Shown here one piece after another: positions 17,479-26,142 of a stretch of 64,000 nucleotides of DNA; position 1 is the first letter of the stretch; every line of letters begins with the position of its first letter. Source of the stretch: Massilia pinisoli (GTDB lineage Bacteria; Pseudomonadota; Gammaproteobacteria; Burkholderiales; Burkholderiaceae_D); NCBI RefSeq assembly GCF_024753285.1, contig NZ_JANUGW010000003.1, positions 413,952 through 477,951 of the forward strand. Reading direction: 5' to 3'. The position numbers were made by a program, and so were the translations under genes. The notes below the pieces were generated by a model, which was not told where the DNA came from, made no database searches, and was given only the letters and a program-made list of their open reading frames with translations.

Positions 17479-17970
17479 TCAGGCGGTGCGCTTGCGCCAA
17501 ACGAGCAGGCCGAAGGCGTAGGTCATGTAATAGCCGGCCAGGACGCCGAAGATGACGAGGGTCAGCGGGCTCGATACGAACTCGCGGTGCGCGAACGAGC
17601 CCAGCGCGTAGAACTCGTACGCGCGCCACGCCATGCGGGCCATGAACAGCAGCGCGACGGCCATGCCGATCGGCGCGTGCGGCGTGAAGAAGAACTCATC
17701 GCCGACCTGTTCGAAGCGCGTCTTGCCGGTCGCGATGCGGCCCAGGATCGCACCGACGGGCAGCCCGGCCGCGAGGCCCACGAGGGCGAACGGGTTCGTC
17801 TGGATGCTGAGGACGGTGAGCAGGACGATCAGCAGCGGGAAGAACACGAGGGTCGTGCGGTGGCGCCACGTCCTGGAGCGTTGGCGGGTCGTCAGGCGCT
17901 TGATGCGGCTGTACATGCGCCACAGCACGAGCGGGGCGAGCACGGCAGCAACGACGGGAGTCGGCAACAT
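17479..17970 (-). CDS. Multi-pass membrane protein, unknown function (paralogue B)
   Basis: A 163-residue protein starting MLPTPVVAAVLAPLVLWRMY, with the ATG preceded by GAGG at suitable spacing; the open frame extends far upstream only because of high GC. Four to five membrane helices are visible. It shares sequence and layout with the gene 25 bp downstream, which indicates tandem duplication. The shared motif RFEQVGDEFFFTPHAPIG between helices two and three is predicted to lie in a loop and is the most conserved part. Function unknown. Confidence 0.75.
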   Translation of the reverse strand: MLPTPVVAAVLAPLVLWRMYSRIKRLTTRQRSRTWRHRTTLVFFPLLIVLLTVLSIQTNPFALVGLAAGLPVGAILGRIATGKTRFEQVGDEFFFTPHAPIGMAVALLFMARMAWRAYEFYALGSFAHREFVSSPLTLVIFGVLAGYYMTYAFGLLVWRKRTA

Positions 17971-18078
17971 TGGTTTCCTCGTGGTTCTTTCTGTCGAATC
18001 CGCCATTGTAATCCAGGCGCGCGTCGGCAAACCGCCGGCCATGGTAATGTTTTGGCATCGTCCGCAGGAGTCCCACCC

Positions 18079-18264
18079 ATGATCCAGCACCTGAGCGCAG
18101 AGCAGGCGATTCGGCGCCATGCCCACCGCGCGCCCGATCCGGCACCCATCGAAGAGGCGCCGCCCGACCCGTTCGAGAATTCCGATCCGCACCAGCCGCC
18201 GATCCGCACACCGCAGAACGACGAACCGCCGACCGACCCCAATCCCAGCATAACGTTGCACTAG
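18079..18264 (+). CDS. Small proline-rich protein, 61 aa
   Basis: A 61-residue hydrophilic protein starting MIQHLSAEQAIRR, with GCAGGAG eight bases upstream of the ATG, which supports real translation. The second half is rich in Pro, Asp and Asn (for example PPDPFENSDPHQPPIRTP) and is probably disordered. It has no signal peptide or membrane segment. Its stop overlaps the end of the convergent LysR gene by four bases. I recognise no family. A similar-sized proline-rich protein with a strong ribosome-binding site occurs at 39438-39632, but the two share no obvious sequence. Confidence 0.55.
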   Translation: MIQHLSAEQAIRRHAHRAPDPAPIEEAPPDPFENSDPHQPPIRTPQNDEPPTDPNPSITLH

Positions 18265-19154
18265 GCCAGCCAGGCCGCGTGCGCCTGCAACACCTCGGCC
18301 AGCAGTTCCGCCATCACCGTCACGCGCGGCGAGCGGCGCACGTCCGGATGGACGGCCAGCCACAGCGGGCGGCTCAGCACCTGGGCGTAGTCCGGGTGCA
18401 GCACGAGTGACGGGTCGCCGCGGCCGAGGAAGTGCGGCAGCACGGCGACGCCGAGCCCCGCGCGGCACGCCGCCAGCATCGCGGCCGCGTCGTTGGTCCA
18501 GAACGCATACGGCCGCCCGGCCACGAACTTTGCCAGCCATGCCTGCTGCGGGGTCTCCTTCATCGCCTCGCCGTAGCCGATGAATTCCCATGCCTCTGCG
18601 GGACGCTCGAACCAGCCCGGCGCCGCATACAGGCCGTAGCCGGTCTGCGCCAACGGCCGCGCCGCGAGACCGCCCTGGTCCGGACGCGACATGCGCAGCG
18701 CGAGGTCGGCCTCGCCCCGGTACAGGTCGGCCTGGCGGACCTCGCCAATGATCTCCAGCGTGATCGCGGGCCAGCGCGCCCGCGCGGACGCGAGCCGAGG
18801 CACGAGGAAGACGTTGGCGAAGGTCGGCGGCGCGGACAGCCGCACGACGCCCCGCAAGGTCGCCGCGCCCGCGCCGGCGCGCGCGAAGGCGAGCGCCTCG
18901 TCCTCGACCTTGCGCGCCTGGGCCAGCAATTCCTCGCCATCCACAGTCAGCACCCAGCGCTTGGGCAGGCGGTCGAACAGGCGCACGCCCAGCCGGGTTT
19001 CCAGCATGCCGATGCGGCGCGCGACGGTCGAGTGTTCCACGCCGAGCACGCGTGCCGTCGCACTCAGCTTGCCCTGGCGCGCCAGTTCGACGAAGTAGCG
19101 GATGTCGTCCCAGTCGAAGGCGGCGGCCTCCGGTTGACCTATGGATTTTTGCAC
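18261..19154 (-). CDS. LysR-family transcriptional regulator
   Basis: A 297-residue LysR protein. The N-terminal helix-turn-helix covers about residues 14-72 (WDDIRYFVELARQGKLSATARVLGVEHSTVARRIGMLE), with the LysR pattern followed by the linker helix ending VEDEALAF. Residues 95-297 are the periplasmic-binding-like effector domain. It diverges from a quinone oxidoreductase gene with 76 bp between start codons, the usual LysR arrangement, so it probably controls that gene and itself. The effector is unknown; quinones or electrophiles are reasonable guesses from the neighbour. Confidence 0.9.
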   Translation of the reverse strand: MQKSIGQPEAAAFDWDDIRYFVELARQGKLSATARVLGVEHSTVARRIGMLETRLGVRLFDRLPKRWVLTVDGEELLAQARKVEDEALAFARAGAGAATLRGVVRLSAPPTFANVFLVPRLASARARWPAITLEIIGEVRQADLYRGEADLALRMSRPDQGGLAARPLAQTGYGLYAAPGWFERPAEAWEFIGYGEAMKETPQQAWLAKFVAGRPYAFWTNDAAAMLAACRAGLGVAVLPHFLGRGDPSLVLHPDYAQVLSRPLWLAVHPDVRRSPRVTVMAELLAEVLQAHAAWLA

Positions 19155-19230
19155 GATAAGTGACGAGTTTTTGGGATTTCGGGCGATTTTCGATCAATCT
19201 ACCATGGAGTCTCAACCATCAGGAGGAATC

Positions 19231-20217
19231 ATGGACGAATCGATCGAACAGGTACGCATCCACCGCCAGGGCGGTGCCGGTGAACTGGAAGCGGAACGGG
19301 TCGCCCTCGCGCCGCCCGCGGCCGGAGAAGTGCGCGTGCGCCAGGTGGCGGCCGGCGTGAATTTCGTGGACGTCTATTACCGCAACGGCACGTACCCGCT
19401 GGCGCAGCTGCCGGCCACGCTCGGTGTCGAGGGGGCGGGGATCGTCGAGGCGGTCGGGCCCGGCGTCACCGGTTTCGCGCCGGGCCGGCGCGTCGCGTAC
19501 ACGGGCCTGATGGGCGGCTATGCGGCCGTGCGCAACGTGCCGGTGGAACGCCTCGTCGCCGTGCCGGACGGCGTCGCGCTGGATGCCGTCGCGGGCGGCC
19601 TGCTGCGTGCCGTCACGGCGCACATGCTGTTCGCGCACGTGCGTGAGCTCCGCCCCGGCGACACGGTGCTCGTGCACGCAGCCGCCGGCGGGCTCGGACT
19701 CGTCCTGACGCAGTGGGCGAGCGCGCTCGGGGCGCGCGTGATCGGCACCGCCGGCAACCGCGACAAGGCGGCGCTGGCGCTGGCGCACGGCGCCGAACGC
19801 GTCGTGCTGTATCGCGACGAGGACTTCGTGGCGGCCGCGCGCGAGTTCAGCGGCGGGCGCGGCGTCGACTATGCGATCGACGGCATCGGCGGCGCCACCT
19901 TGCTGCGCACGTTCGACGCCGTGCGCCCGTACGGCATGGCGGCCAGCGTCGGCCAGGCCGGCGGCAGTGTCGAGCCGATCGACCTGATGCAGCTCGGCAG
20001 GCCGCGCCAGATCGCGTTCGCGCGCCCCAGCGTGATGCAGTTCATGACGGACCTCGCACTGTACCGCGAAGGCGCGCAGGCCGCGCTGGACCGGCTGGCG
20101 GCGGGGCTGCGGGTGCCGGTCGGGCTGGAGTTGCCGCTGGCGCGCGCGGCCGAGGCGCATGCGGCGCTGGAGCAGGGGCGCACGAGCGGCGCGGTGCTGC
20201 TGCGCACGGCATCGTAA
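19231..20217 (+). CDS. NADPH:quinone oxidoreductase, zinc-independent MDR family
   Basis: A 328-residue medium-chain reductase; the ATG follows AGGAGGA at ideal spacing, while the frame's earlier ATG would run into the LysR promoter. The N-terminal GroES-like domain has VNFVDVYYRNGTYPLAQLPATLG, characteristic of the QOR group, and the Rossmann motif AAAGGLGLVLTQWA lies near residues 150-163. The cysteine ligands for catalytic and structural zinc found in alcohol dehydrogenases are absent, as in QOR. The enzyme should reduce quinones, or enones, with NADPH in the cytoplasm. Likely regulated by the divergent LysR protein. Confidence 0.88.
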   Translation: MDESIEQVRIHRQGGAGELEAERVALAPPAAGEVRVRQVAAGVNFVDVYYRNGTYPLAQLPATLGVEGAGIVEAVGPGVTGFAPGRRVAYTGLMGGYAAVRNVPVERLVAVPDGVALDAVAGGLLRAVTAHMLFAHVRELRPGDTVLVHAAAGGLGLVLTQWASALGARVIGTAGNRDKAALALAHGAERVVLYRDEDFVAAAREFSGGRGVDYAIDGIGGATLLRTFDAVRPYGMAASVGQAGGSVEPIDLMQLGRPRQIAFARPSVMQFMTDLALYREGAQAALDRLAAGLRVPVGLELPLARAAEAHAALEQGRTSGAVLLRTAS

Positions 20218-20223
20218 AAACGC

Positions 20224-20252
20224 TTGACGACTGATAACCGGATGGTTATGAT
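20224..20252 (+). promoter_or_regulatory. Sigma-70 promoter of the ArsR-SRPBCC operon
   Basis: TTGACG at 20224-20229 and TATGAT at 20247-20252 are separated by exactly 17 bp, close to the sigma-70 consensus. Transcription would start near 20259, about 25 bases before the ArsR start codon. The first operator palindrome covers the end of the spacer and the -10. Confidence 0.8.
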
Positions 20253-20275
20253 TAAATTCATAGCCAGACGGTTAT
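20234..20275. promoter_or_regulatory. Two tandem palindromes, candidate ArsR operators
   Basis: ATAACCGGATGGTTAT (20234-20249) is a palindrome with six-base arms and a four-base centre. A second copy, ATAGCCAGACGGTTAT (20260-20275), keeps the layout with one arm mismatch and starts 26 bp later. One covers the -10 and the other the transcription start, so a dimeric repressor on both would block the promoter. Binding by the ArsR protein encoded nine bases downstream is inferred. Confidence 0.7.
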
Positions 20276-20283
20276 TAATTGCC

Positions 20284-20607
20284 ATGACAGACGCTCAAGA
20301 CATTCTTTTCCGGACACTCGGCGACCCCACGCGGCGCGCCATCTTCGAATCGCTGTGCCGCGACGGCGAGCAGACGGTCGGGGCCCTCACGGCCCGGGCC
20401 GGCATCTCGCAGCCGGCCGTGTCCAAGCACCTGGGCTTGCTGAAACAGGCGGGGCTCGTGCGCGATCGGCATGCAGGACGCCAGACGCATTACACCGCAC
20501 AGCCGGGCGCGCTCGCGCCGCTGACCGATTGGACGACCGAAATGGCCCGGTTCTGGGAGAGCCGGCTCGACGACCTGGAAGACCTTTTGAAAAGGATGGA
20601 CCAATGA
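20284..20607 (+). CDS. ArsR-family HTH transcriptional regulator
   Basis: A 107-residue winged-helix repressor starting MTDAQDILFRTLGDPTRRAI; an upstream ATG in frame lies inside the operator region and is rejected. The recognition helix region is AGISQPAVSKHLGLLKQAGLV (written here in part as SQPAVSKHLGLL), the classic ArsR signature. The metal-binding ELCV-C-x-C motif of true metal sensors is absent, so this is the metal-independent group usually paired with SRPBCC proteins. It overlaps the next gene by four bases (ATGA) and is probably autorepressed through the two palindromes upstream. Confidence 0.9.
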   Translation: MTDAQDILFRTLGDPTRRAIFESLCRDGEQTVGALTARAGISQPAVSKHLGLLKQAGLVRDRHAGRQTHYTAQPGALAPLTDWTTEMARFWESRLDDLEDLLKRMDQ

Positions 20608-21017
20608 ACGATACCTCGCTCCAAACGCGCACCGTCACCGTCGAACGCGAATTCGCGCATCCGCCGGAAAAGATCTGGCGCGCGCTCACCCAGCCGCACC
20701 TGATCGAGGCCTGGCTGATGAAGAATGACTTCGTGCCCGCGCTGCACCACCGTTTCAAGCTCAGCGGCGACTGGGGCTCCGTCGATTGCGAAGTCCTGGA
20801 AATCGAGCCGAACCGGTCGCTGTCGTACACCTGGGCCGCGATGGGCCTCGACAGCGTCGTCACCTGGACCTTGACCCCGGCGGGCGCGGGCACGCATTTG
20901 AAAGTGGAGCAGACGGGCTTCCAGCCGGGCCAGGATGCGGCCTACAATGGTGCGAAGTATGGCTGGAACAAATTCACGACCGCCCTCGACGAGGTGCTGG
21001 CGAAGCTCGACGACTGA
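20604..21017 (+). CDS. SRPBCC (AHSA1-like) domain protein
   Basis: A 137-residue protein with the START/AHSA1 pattern: REFAHPPEKIWRALTQPHLIEAWLM at the start, a central strand region, and a C-terminal helix (WNKFTTALDEVLAKLDD). The fold makes a deep hydrophobic pocket; members bind lipophilic ligands or act as co-chaperones, and the ligand here is unknown. Its ATG overlaps the ArsR stop codon, so the two proteins are translationally coupled. ArsR plus SRPBCC is a widespread two-gene unit in Proteobacteria. Confidence 0.88.
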   Translation: MNDTSLQTRTVTVEREFAHPPEKIWRALTQPHLIEAWLMKNDFVPALHHRFKLSGDWGSVDCEVLEIEPNRSLSYTWAAMGLDSVVTWTLTPAGAGTHLKVEQTGFQPGQDAAYNGAKYGWNKFTTALDEVLAKLDD

Positions 21018-21032
21018 ACGACTGGAGGCCAC

Positions 21033-21458
21033 ATGAAGCAGGAGAATGCGTCCGCGGACTTGCCCGCATCCGCTCTGATCGACCGCCGCATCGCCGACCT
21101 GGGCGACTGGCGCGGCGCGGCACTCGCCCGGGTGCGCGCGCTGATCCACGAAGCCGTGCCGGGCGTCGTGGAAGAGTGGAAGTGGATGGGCACCCCCGTG
21201 TGGAACAGCCAGGGCATCCTGTGCACGGGCGAATCGTACAAGTCGCACGTGAAGCTCACGTTCCTCAAGGGCGCGTCGCTGGACGATCCTGCCGGCCTGT
21301 TCAACTCCAGCCTGGACGGCAATGCTCGCCGCGCCATCGACATCCACGAAGGCGAGGAGTTGGACGCCGACGCATTCCGCGCCTTGATCCGCGCGGCGGC
21401 CGACCTCAATGCGGCCGCGAAGGCCAAGCCGAAGCGCGCGAAAACCTCGGCCGCGTGA
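21033..21458 (+). CDS. DUF1801 protein
   Basis: A 141-residue protein with the YdhG/DUF1801 pattern: ALIHEAVPGVVEEWKWMGTPVW followed by KSHVKLTFLKGASLDDPAGLFN and a helical segment ending in a lysine/alanine-rich tail (KAKPKRAKTSAA). The fold is small alpha/beta; in Bacillus a relative (YdhG/Fra) is iron-related, but the role of this family is mostly unknown. GGAGG precedes the ATG. It is the third gene of the ArsR-SRPBCC operon, 15 bp after the previous stop, an association that recurs in many genomes. Confidence 0.82.
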   Translation: MKQENASADLPASALIDRRIADLGDWRGAALARVRALIHEAVPGVVEEWKWMGTPVWNSQGILCTGESYKSHVKLTFLKGASLDDPAGLFNSSLDGNARRAIDIHEGEELDADAFRALIRAAADLNAAAKAKPKRAKTSAA

Positions 21459-21465
21459 AAATCAT

Positions 21466-21602
21466 GGTGGGCTCGGGGAGCCCACCCTACGTTGACCGAG
21501 CCGTAGGGTGGACGGGTCTCCCGTCCACGCGTCGATACGTGACGGACGATTTGACGCGTCTGTGCCGGTGACCGTTGAACGCGTGGACGGCGAGCCGTCC
21601 AC
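21466..21602. repeat. Three-hairpin intergenic repeat with GTAGGGTGG motif
   Basis: Between convergent genes there are three hairpins: GGTGGGCTC/GAGCCCACC (21466-21486, loop of three), TGGACGGG/CCCGTCCA (21509-21527, loop of three) and GTGGACGGC/GCCGTCCAC (21583-21602, loop of two). Each adjoins a copy of CCACCCTAC or its complement GTAGGGTGG. The arrangement is like a dispersed palindromic intergenic repeat, and the hairpins may also stop or slow transcription from both sides. None has a U-tract. Confidence 0.65.
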
Positions 21603-21648
21603 CCTACGGTGTCGTCAATCGAACGCCCCCGCGTCCGGCCGGCACCCG

Positions 21649-24600
21649 TCAATCGAACGCCCACGAGTACAGCACGTCCAGCGCCGTATTGGTACCGGTC
21701 TGCAGCTGCAACGTGATGCGCGGATTGATCTTGTAACGCACGCGTACGACGCTCGATGCCGTGGCCGCGCCCTGTTCGAAGCTCAGGTACAGGCGCGACG
21801 AGATGCGCTTGCCGACCGTGACCACCGTATTCTCCAGCCCCGACGCCTGTCCCGCGCCCTGGCGCACGCCCAGCTCGTCCACGCCCAGCGAATTCGCCAG
21901 CTTGCTCGTGATGCCGCCCGTGCCGCCCTTGCCGCCGAGGAGGGCGCCCGCGGCCGCGCTCAGCACGTCGGCCTCGTTGCCCGTCGTCGCTTCCATGCCG
22001 TGGCCCAGCACGAGCCACGACAGCTTGTCGCTGTCCGACACGTTCGGCGTCGACACCAGCTTCGCCGTCGGCGACAGCGCCGAGCCGCGCACCTGCACGC
22101 CCGCCTCGACGTTCGTCGTGCTCAACTGGTCGCCGCCCGGGGCCTTGCGCACGGCGAGGATGTCCAGCGATGGATTGTCGTACGGGCCGCTGAACGTGAT
22201 GACGCCGCGCTCGATCACGAGGTGCTGGCCGTACGCTGCATACGTGCCGCTCACGGTGTTGACGGTGCCGTTGATGCGCGGTGGACGGTCGCCCGTTTTC
22301 TGCATGCGCACGGTGCCCGCGAGATAGGCGTCGGCGCCCATGCCGCGCAGGTGGAAGTCGTCGCCCAGGTCGGCCGTCAGGTCGATCGTCAGGGGCACCG
22401 CCGGCTGTTTCTTCGATTGCGTGGCGGCCGTCTTGCCGCGGCCCAGCACGATCACGTCGTCCGAGATCGTGGGCCGGTCCTGCGGCGCCAGTTCGACGAG
22501 CGCGCGGTCGGCCTTGAAGTTGCCCTCGACCTTGAACTGCGTCGCGTCGCGCACGACGCTGGCCTGGCCGCTCAGGATCACGGTGCGGTCGGGACGCGAC
22601 AGCGCTTCCAGCTTGTCCGCCACGAGTTTCAGGTTCATCGTCGCCTCCCCGCCGGCGAAGCGCACGAAGCCCTCCGCCGTCGCGCGTCCGCTGTTGCCTT
22701 CCAGGGTGAGGCGCTGCAATTGCAGCTGGTCGCCGGCGAGCTGCGCGCGCAACTGGCCGTTGCGCAGGCGGACGCCCTGGTCCGGCCAGCGCACGGCGAG
22801 GCCGTCGCCGTCGACGCTGCCGTTCAACGTGGGTGCGCCGACGGTGCCCGTGCCGTTGATGGCGAGGCGCAGCGCGCCGTCCACTTCCAGGCCCGGCTGG
22901 CCGAGCAGCGGCGACACCCATGCCAGCGAGGAAAGATTCGCGTTCGCCGTCAGCTTCAGAGGACTGTCGTTGTCGACGCGGCCGTGCAGCAGCTGCGCCG
23001 TCGCATCGACGCGCGCCGTGCCGATGCGCGTGCCGTCCAGCGCGACCTGAGTGCGCAGCGCGCCGCCCGCGACGTCCGCGCGCACGTCGAGCTGGCGCAG
23101 GCCCAGCGCGATCGGCGCGACGTCGCCCGCGATCAGGTCGCCCTTTTCGCGGAACACGTGCACGCTGCCGGCCAGCTGCGGCACGGCGCCCGGCACGGCG
23201 GGTGCGCGCAGGTCGATCGCCCATTGCGCGCCGAGGGTCAGGTCGCCGCGCAGGTTGTCGGCCACCGCCTGCGACGCCTGTCCGAGGTAGCTGATCGAGA
23301 CGCCGCTGGCGCTGCCGCGCGTCGTCCAGCGCGGGCCGGTCTTGACCAGGGAGTCCACCGTCACCGTACCCTCCGCCAGCTTGAACGTCGCGCCGTTGAA
23401 CGCGATCTGCTCCGGTTTCATCAGTCCAGCAAGGCCCGTGCCGGGCGCGCCGGCAATGCGCAGCGGCGTCGGTGCGACGAGCGCCAGCGCGTAGCGGCCG
23501 CCGTTCTGCAGCGCGTCGACGGTGCCGTTCCACGCATTGCCCGTGAGGCCGCCGTGCACGGCCAGCGACGCGTCGAACGTGTCGCCACGCGCGGCCGCGC
23601 GGATCGTGTGCGCGCCGCGCGTGCCCGTGGAGGTCAGATGGGCCGACGCGATTTTCGTCTCGCTGACGTTGCCCTGCTTGTCCGTCTTCGAGCCCACATA
23701 GTCCGTGACGGCCACGTCCAGCGCGAGCGGATCGGCGGCGCCGCGGCCCGCGCCCAGGTTCGCCGTCGCCTTCAATGCGCGCACCGACAGCGTGCCCATC
23801 GCACGGATGTTCTGGCCGTCGAGGGATGCCGTCAGCGACGGCGTCTCCATCGTGCCGGACAAGGTGCCGGCACCGCGCAGCGCGCCGCCGAAGTCGGGAC
23901 CGAGCGCGGCAAGCTGCGGCGCGTCGATGCGCCAGTTCAGCGTGTCGCGCCCGCTGCCGAACGCGCCGGTCGCCGCGACGACGTTGCCGCCCAGGTGCAG
24001 GTCGACGTCGGCATTCGACACGCGGTGCTTGTCCGCGGCGAGCTTCGCATGGCCCCACAGGGGCGATTTCGACAACGTGGAATCCTGCAGCGCGAGGTCG
24101 ATGGCGCCACCCATGTTCGCGCCCGTGTGACCGCTCGCCGTGAACCCGCCGTTGATGCTGCCGGCCAGCGGCGAGCCGAAGGCGGCCGGGTTCAGGCGCT
24201 GCATGTCGCCCTTTGCCTTGACTTCGACGACGCGCGCGCCGGCGGCGCCGGCCAGCCACGCCTCGCCGCTCGCGTGTACGGATCCGTTGTCGTTCTTGCG
24301 TTCGCGCGCCACCCAGCCGAGGTTGCGGGCGTCGATGTCGAACGTCGTGCGCGGCGCCTGCATGGTGCCCGTGACGACGCCGCTCGCGAGCACGGCGCCA
24401 TAGAGGTCGCCGCGCAGCGCGGACAACTGCTTGCCGTCGACCTTCCACGCCAACTGTTCGCCCGGCTTGCCGAACGCGCCGCGCAGGTCGACCGTGTTCT
24501 GGCCCAGCGCCAGGGTGGCGTCGACATCGTGCACGTGCGTGGCGTCCGCATCGACCTTGCCGCGGCCGGCCAGCGGCTGGCCGAACAGGCGGCTGTCGCG

Positions 24601-26142
24601 CACGGCGAAGTCAGCGGTGACCTTCCACTGCGGCGCCAGCGCGCCGGCCGCGTTGATGTCGGCATTGATGTCGGCCTGCGGGAACGTGCCGAAGTCCGCG
24701 GGGTTGAAATGGCTGGCGACGGCGTTCGCCTTGAACGGCTTGTTGTCCTTCAGGCTCGCGCGACCCGTCACGCGCACGCTGCTCCTGCCCGCAGACAGGC
24801 GCGCGTCGCGCACCGTCAGCTCGTTGCCGGCCAGCGCGGCCTGCGCGGCGAGGCGCATGCCGGCATCGAGCAGGTTCACGTCCAGCGTCTGCACGTCCTT
24901 CGTGTTCGCCACCTTGACGTCGCCCGCGATCTTCGTCGGCTTCATGCTGCCGTAGACGCGATGCAGGTCGAAGCGATCCGTGTGCAGCGCGAACGCCGCG
25001 GTGCCGAGCCCTTGCTCGTGGGGGCCGCGCTGCACGCTGCCGCTCCCGGTGAAGCGGCCGGCGTCGCCGACGTCGATCAGCACGTCCGTGATGCGCATCG
25101 CCGACAGATTACCGCCCAGCCGCCCGCGCATCGCGCGCAGCGGCAGGCGTTGCTGGTCCAGCGTGCCGACGGCGCCGTCGTTCGCCAGGTCGACGGTGCC
25201 CGCGATGTTGCGGTTGGCGTCGAGATGGACGGCCACGGCCAGGTTCAAGTCCGCGCTCGGCAGGGTGGGGCTGAAGAAGCCCGGGTCGATATTGTGCGCG
25301 TCGAGCGTGAAGGCTTGCAGCGGGATGTCGGCGAACGGCGCCAGCACCAGTTGCGCCTTGCCTTGCGCGCGCGCGGCCTTGCCGGTGGCGTCGACGACGG
25401 TCTTCTGCAGGTCGCCGCCCGCGTGCAAGGTCAGCTGCGCGCCCAGCGACGCCGGCGTGACGGATTCGCCGGCACCGGCCTGCGCGGGCGCGGCCGGCTG
25501 CGACTGCGTCAGGCTCGCATCCGCATCCAGCTTGTACGGCAGCGTGTTGGCGATCGTACCCTTGGCCGCGACCTGGCCCCACGGCGTGGTCGCCGACGCG
25601 TGGTCGAGCTTCCACTGCACCTTGTCGCCGTGCAGGCGCGCGCGGATGTCGTCGATTTCCGTCGCCGCGCCCTTGTTCACGAAGATGGCTTTTGCGAGGC
25701 GCGCATCCTCGACCGCGATCTGGAAGGGCGGCGCGAGGTGCGTGGGCATCGTCGCCGGTTCCTCGGAAGGCTTCAACGTCTCCACGCGCACGACGCGCGC
25801 GTACAGCTTGTCGATCTCGACGCCGCGCGACAGGTATTGCCAGGGCTTCCAGTCGATGTCGATGTCGTCGCCCGTCGTCACCGATGTCTCGGTGCGGAAG
25901 ACAACGTGGCCGATGTGCATGTGGCCGTACAGCGAGCCGGAGACGCCGGCCAACGTCAGCTTGCCGCCGCTGGCGTTGGCGACGCGCTGGGCGAGCATCT
26001 GCAACGTGGTTTCGCGCCCCAGGTACCAGACGGCGCCGCCCAGCACGACGCCGACGACGACCACGCCGATGCCGACGCGGCGCGGCCAGCGGCGCTTGTG
26101 TTCCGCGGCAGGGGTCTCGGGCGTTTGCTTATCGGCTTCCAT
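21649..26142 (-). CDS. tamB: TamB, inner-membrane-anchored envelope assembly / lipid transfer protein
   Basis: A 1497-residue TamB. A basic N-terminus and one membrane helix (RRVGIGVVVVGVVLGGAVWYLG, about residues 21-40) anchor it. The rest is an extended beta-taco built of hundreds of short repeats (patterns such as LRGDLTLGAQW and WKVDGKQLSALRG), and the last 400 residues form the DUF490/TamB C-terminal domain ending in alternating hydrophobic strands (YLSFEQGAATASSVVRVRYKINPRITLQLQTG) with a final aromatic. TamB spans the periplasm, works with TamA in outer-membrane protein assembly, and belongs to the AsmA-like lipid transporters. Its ATG overlaps the stop of tamA by one base, so they are coupled. 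Confidence 0.93.
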   Translation of the reverse strand: MEADKQTPETPAAEHKRRWPRRVGIGVVVVGVVLGGAVWYLGRETTLQMLAQRVANASGGKLTLAGVSGSLYGHMHIGHVVFRTETSVTTGDDIDIDWKPWQYLSRGVEIDKLYARVVRVETLKPSEEPATMPTHLAPPFQIAVEDARLAKAIFVNKGAATEIDDIRARLHGDKVQWKLDHASATTPWGQVAAKGTIANTLPYKLDADASLTQSQPAAPAQAGAGESVTPASLGAQLTLHAGGDLQKTVVDATGKAARAQGKAQLVLAPFADIPLQAFTLDAHNIDPGFFSPTLPSADLNLAVAVHLDANRNIAGTVDLANDGAVGTLDQQRLPLRAMRGRLGGNLSAMRITDVLIDVGDAGRFTGSGSVQRGPHEQGLGTAAFALHTDRFDLHRVYGSMKPTKIAGDVKVANTKDVQTLDVNLLDAGMRLAAQAALAGNELTVRDARLSAGRSSVRVTGRASLKDNKPFKANAVASHFNPADFGTFPQADINADINAAGALAPQWKVTADFAVRDSRLFGQPLAGRGKVDADATHVHDVDATLALGQNTVDLRGAFGKPGEQLAWKVDGKQLSALRGDLYGAVLASGVVTGTMQAPRTTFDIDARNLGWVARERKNDNGSVHASGEAWLAGAAGARVVEVKAKGDMQRLNPAAFGSPLAGSINGGFTASGHTGANMGGAIDLALQDSTLSKSPLWGHAKLAADKHRVSNADVDLHLGGNVVAATGAFGSGRDTLNWRIDAPQLAALGPDFGGALRGAGTLSGTMETPSLTASLDGQNIRAMGTLSVRALKATANLGAGRGAADPLALDVAVTDYVGSKTDKQGNVSETKIASAHLTSTGTRGAHTIRAAARGDTFDASLAVHGGLTGNAWNGTVDALQNGGRYALALVAPTPLRIAGAPGTGLAGLMKPEQIAFNGATFKLAEGTVTVDSLVKTGPRWTTRGSASGVSISYLGQASQAVADNLRGDLTLGAQWAIDLRAPAVPGAVPQLAGSVHVFREKGDLIAGDVAPIALGLRQLDVRADVAGGALRTQVALDGTRIGTARVDATAQLLHGRVDNDSPLKLTANANLSSLAWVSPLLGQPGLEVDGALRLAINGTGTVGAPTLNGSVDGDGLAVRWPDQGVRLRNGQLRAQLAGDQLQLQRLTLEGNSGRATAEGFVRFAGGEATMNLKLVADKLEALSRPDRTVILSGQASVVRDATQFKVEGNFKADRALVELAPQDRPTISDDVIVLGRGKTAATQSKKQPAVPLTIDLTADLGDDFHLRGMGADAYLAGTVRMQKTGDRPPRINGTVNTVSGTYAAYGQHLVIERGVITFSGPYDNPSLDILAVRKAPGGDQLSTTNVEAGVQVRGSALSPTAKLVSTPNVSDSDKLSWLVLGHGMEATTGNEADVLSAAAGALLGGKGGTGGITSKLANSLGVDELGVRQGAGQASGLENTVVTVGKRISSRLYLSFEQGAATASSVVRVRYKINPRITLQLQTGTNTALDVLYSWAFD

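Noticed and set aside
19155..19230. LysR box (T-N11-A) between the LysR and quinone reductase genes
   Set aside because: Several loose matches occur in AT-containing sequence, none with convincing dyad symmetry.
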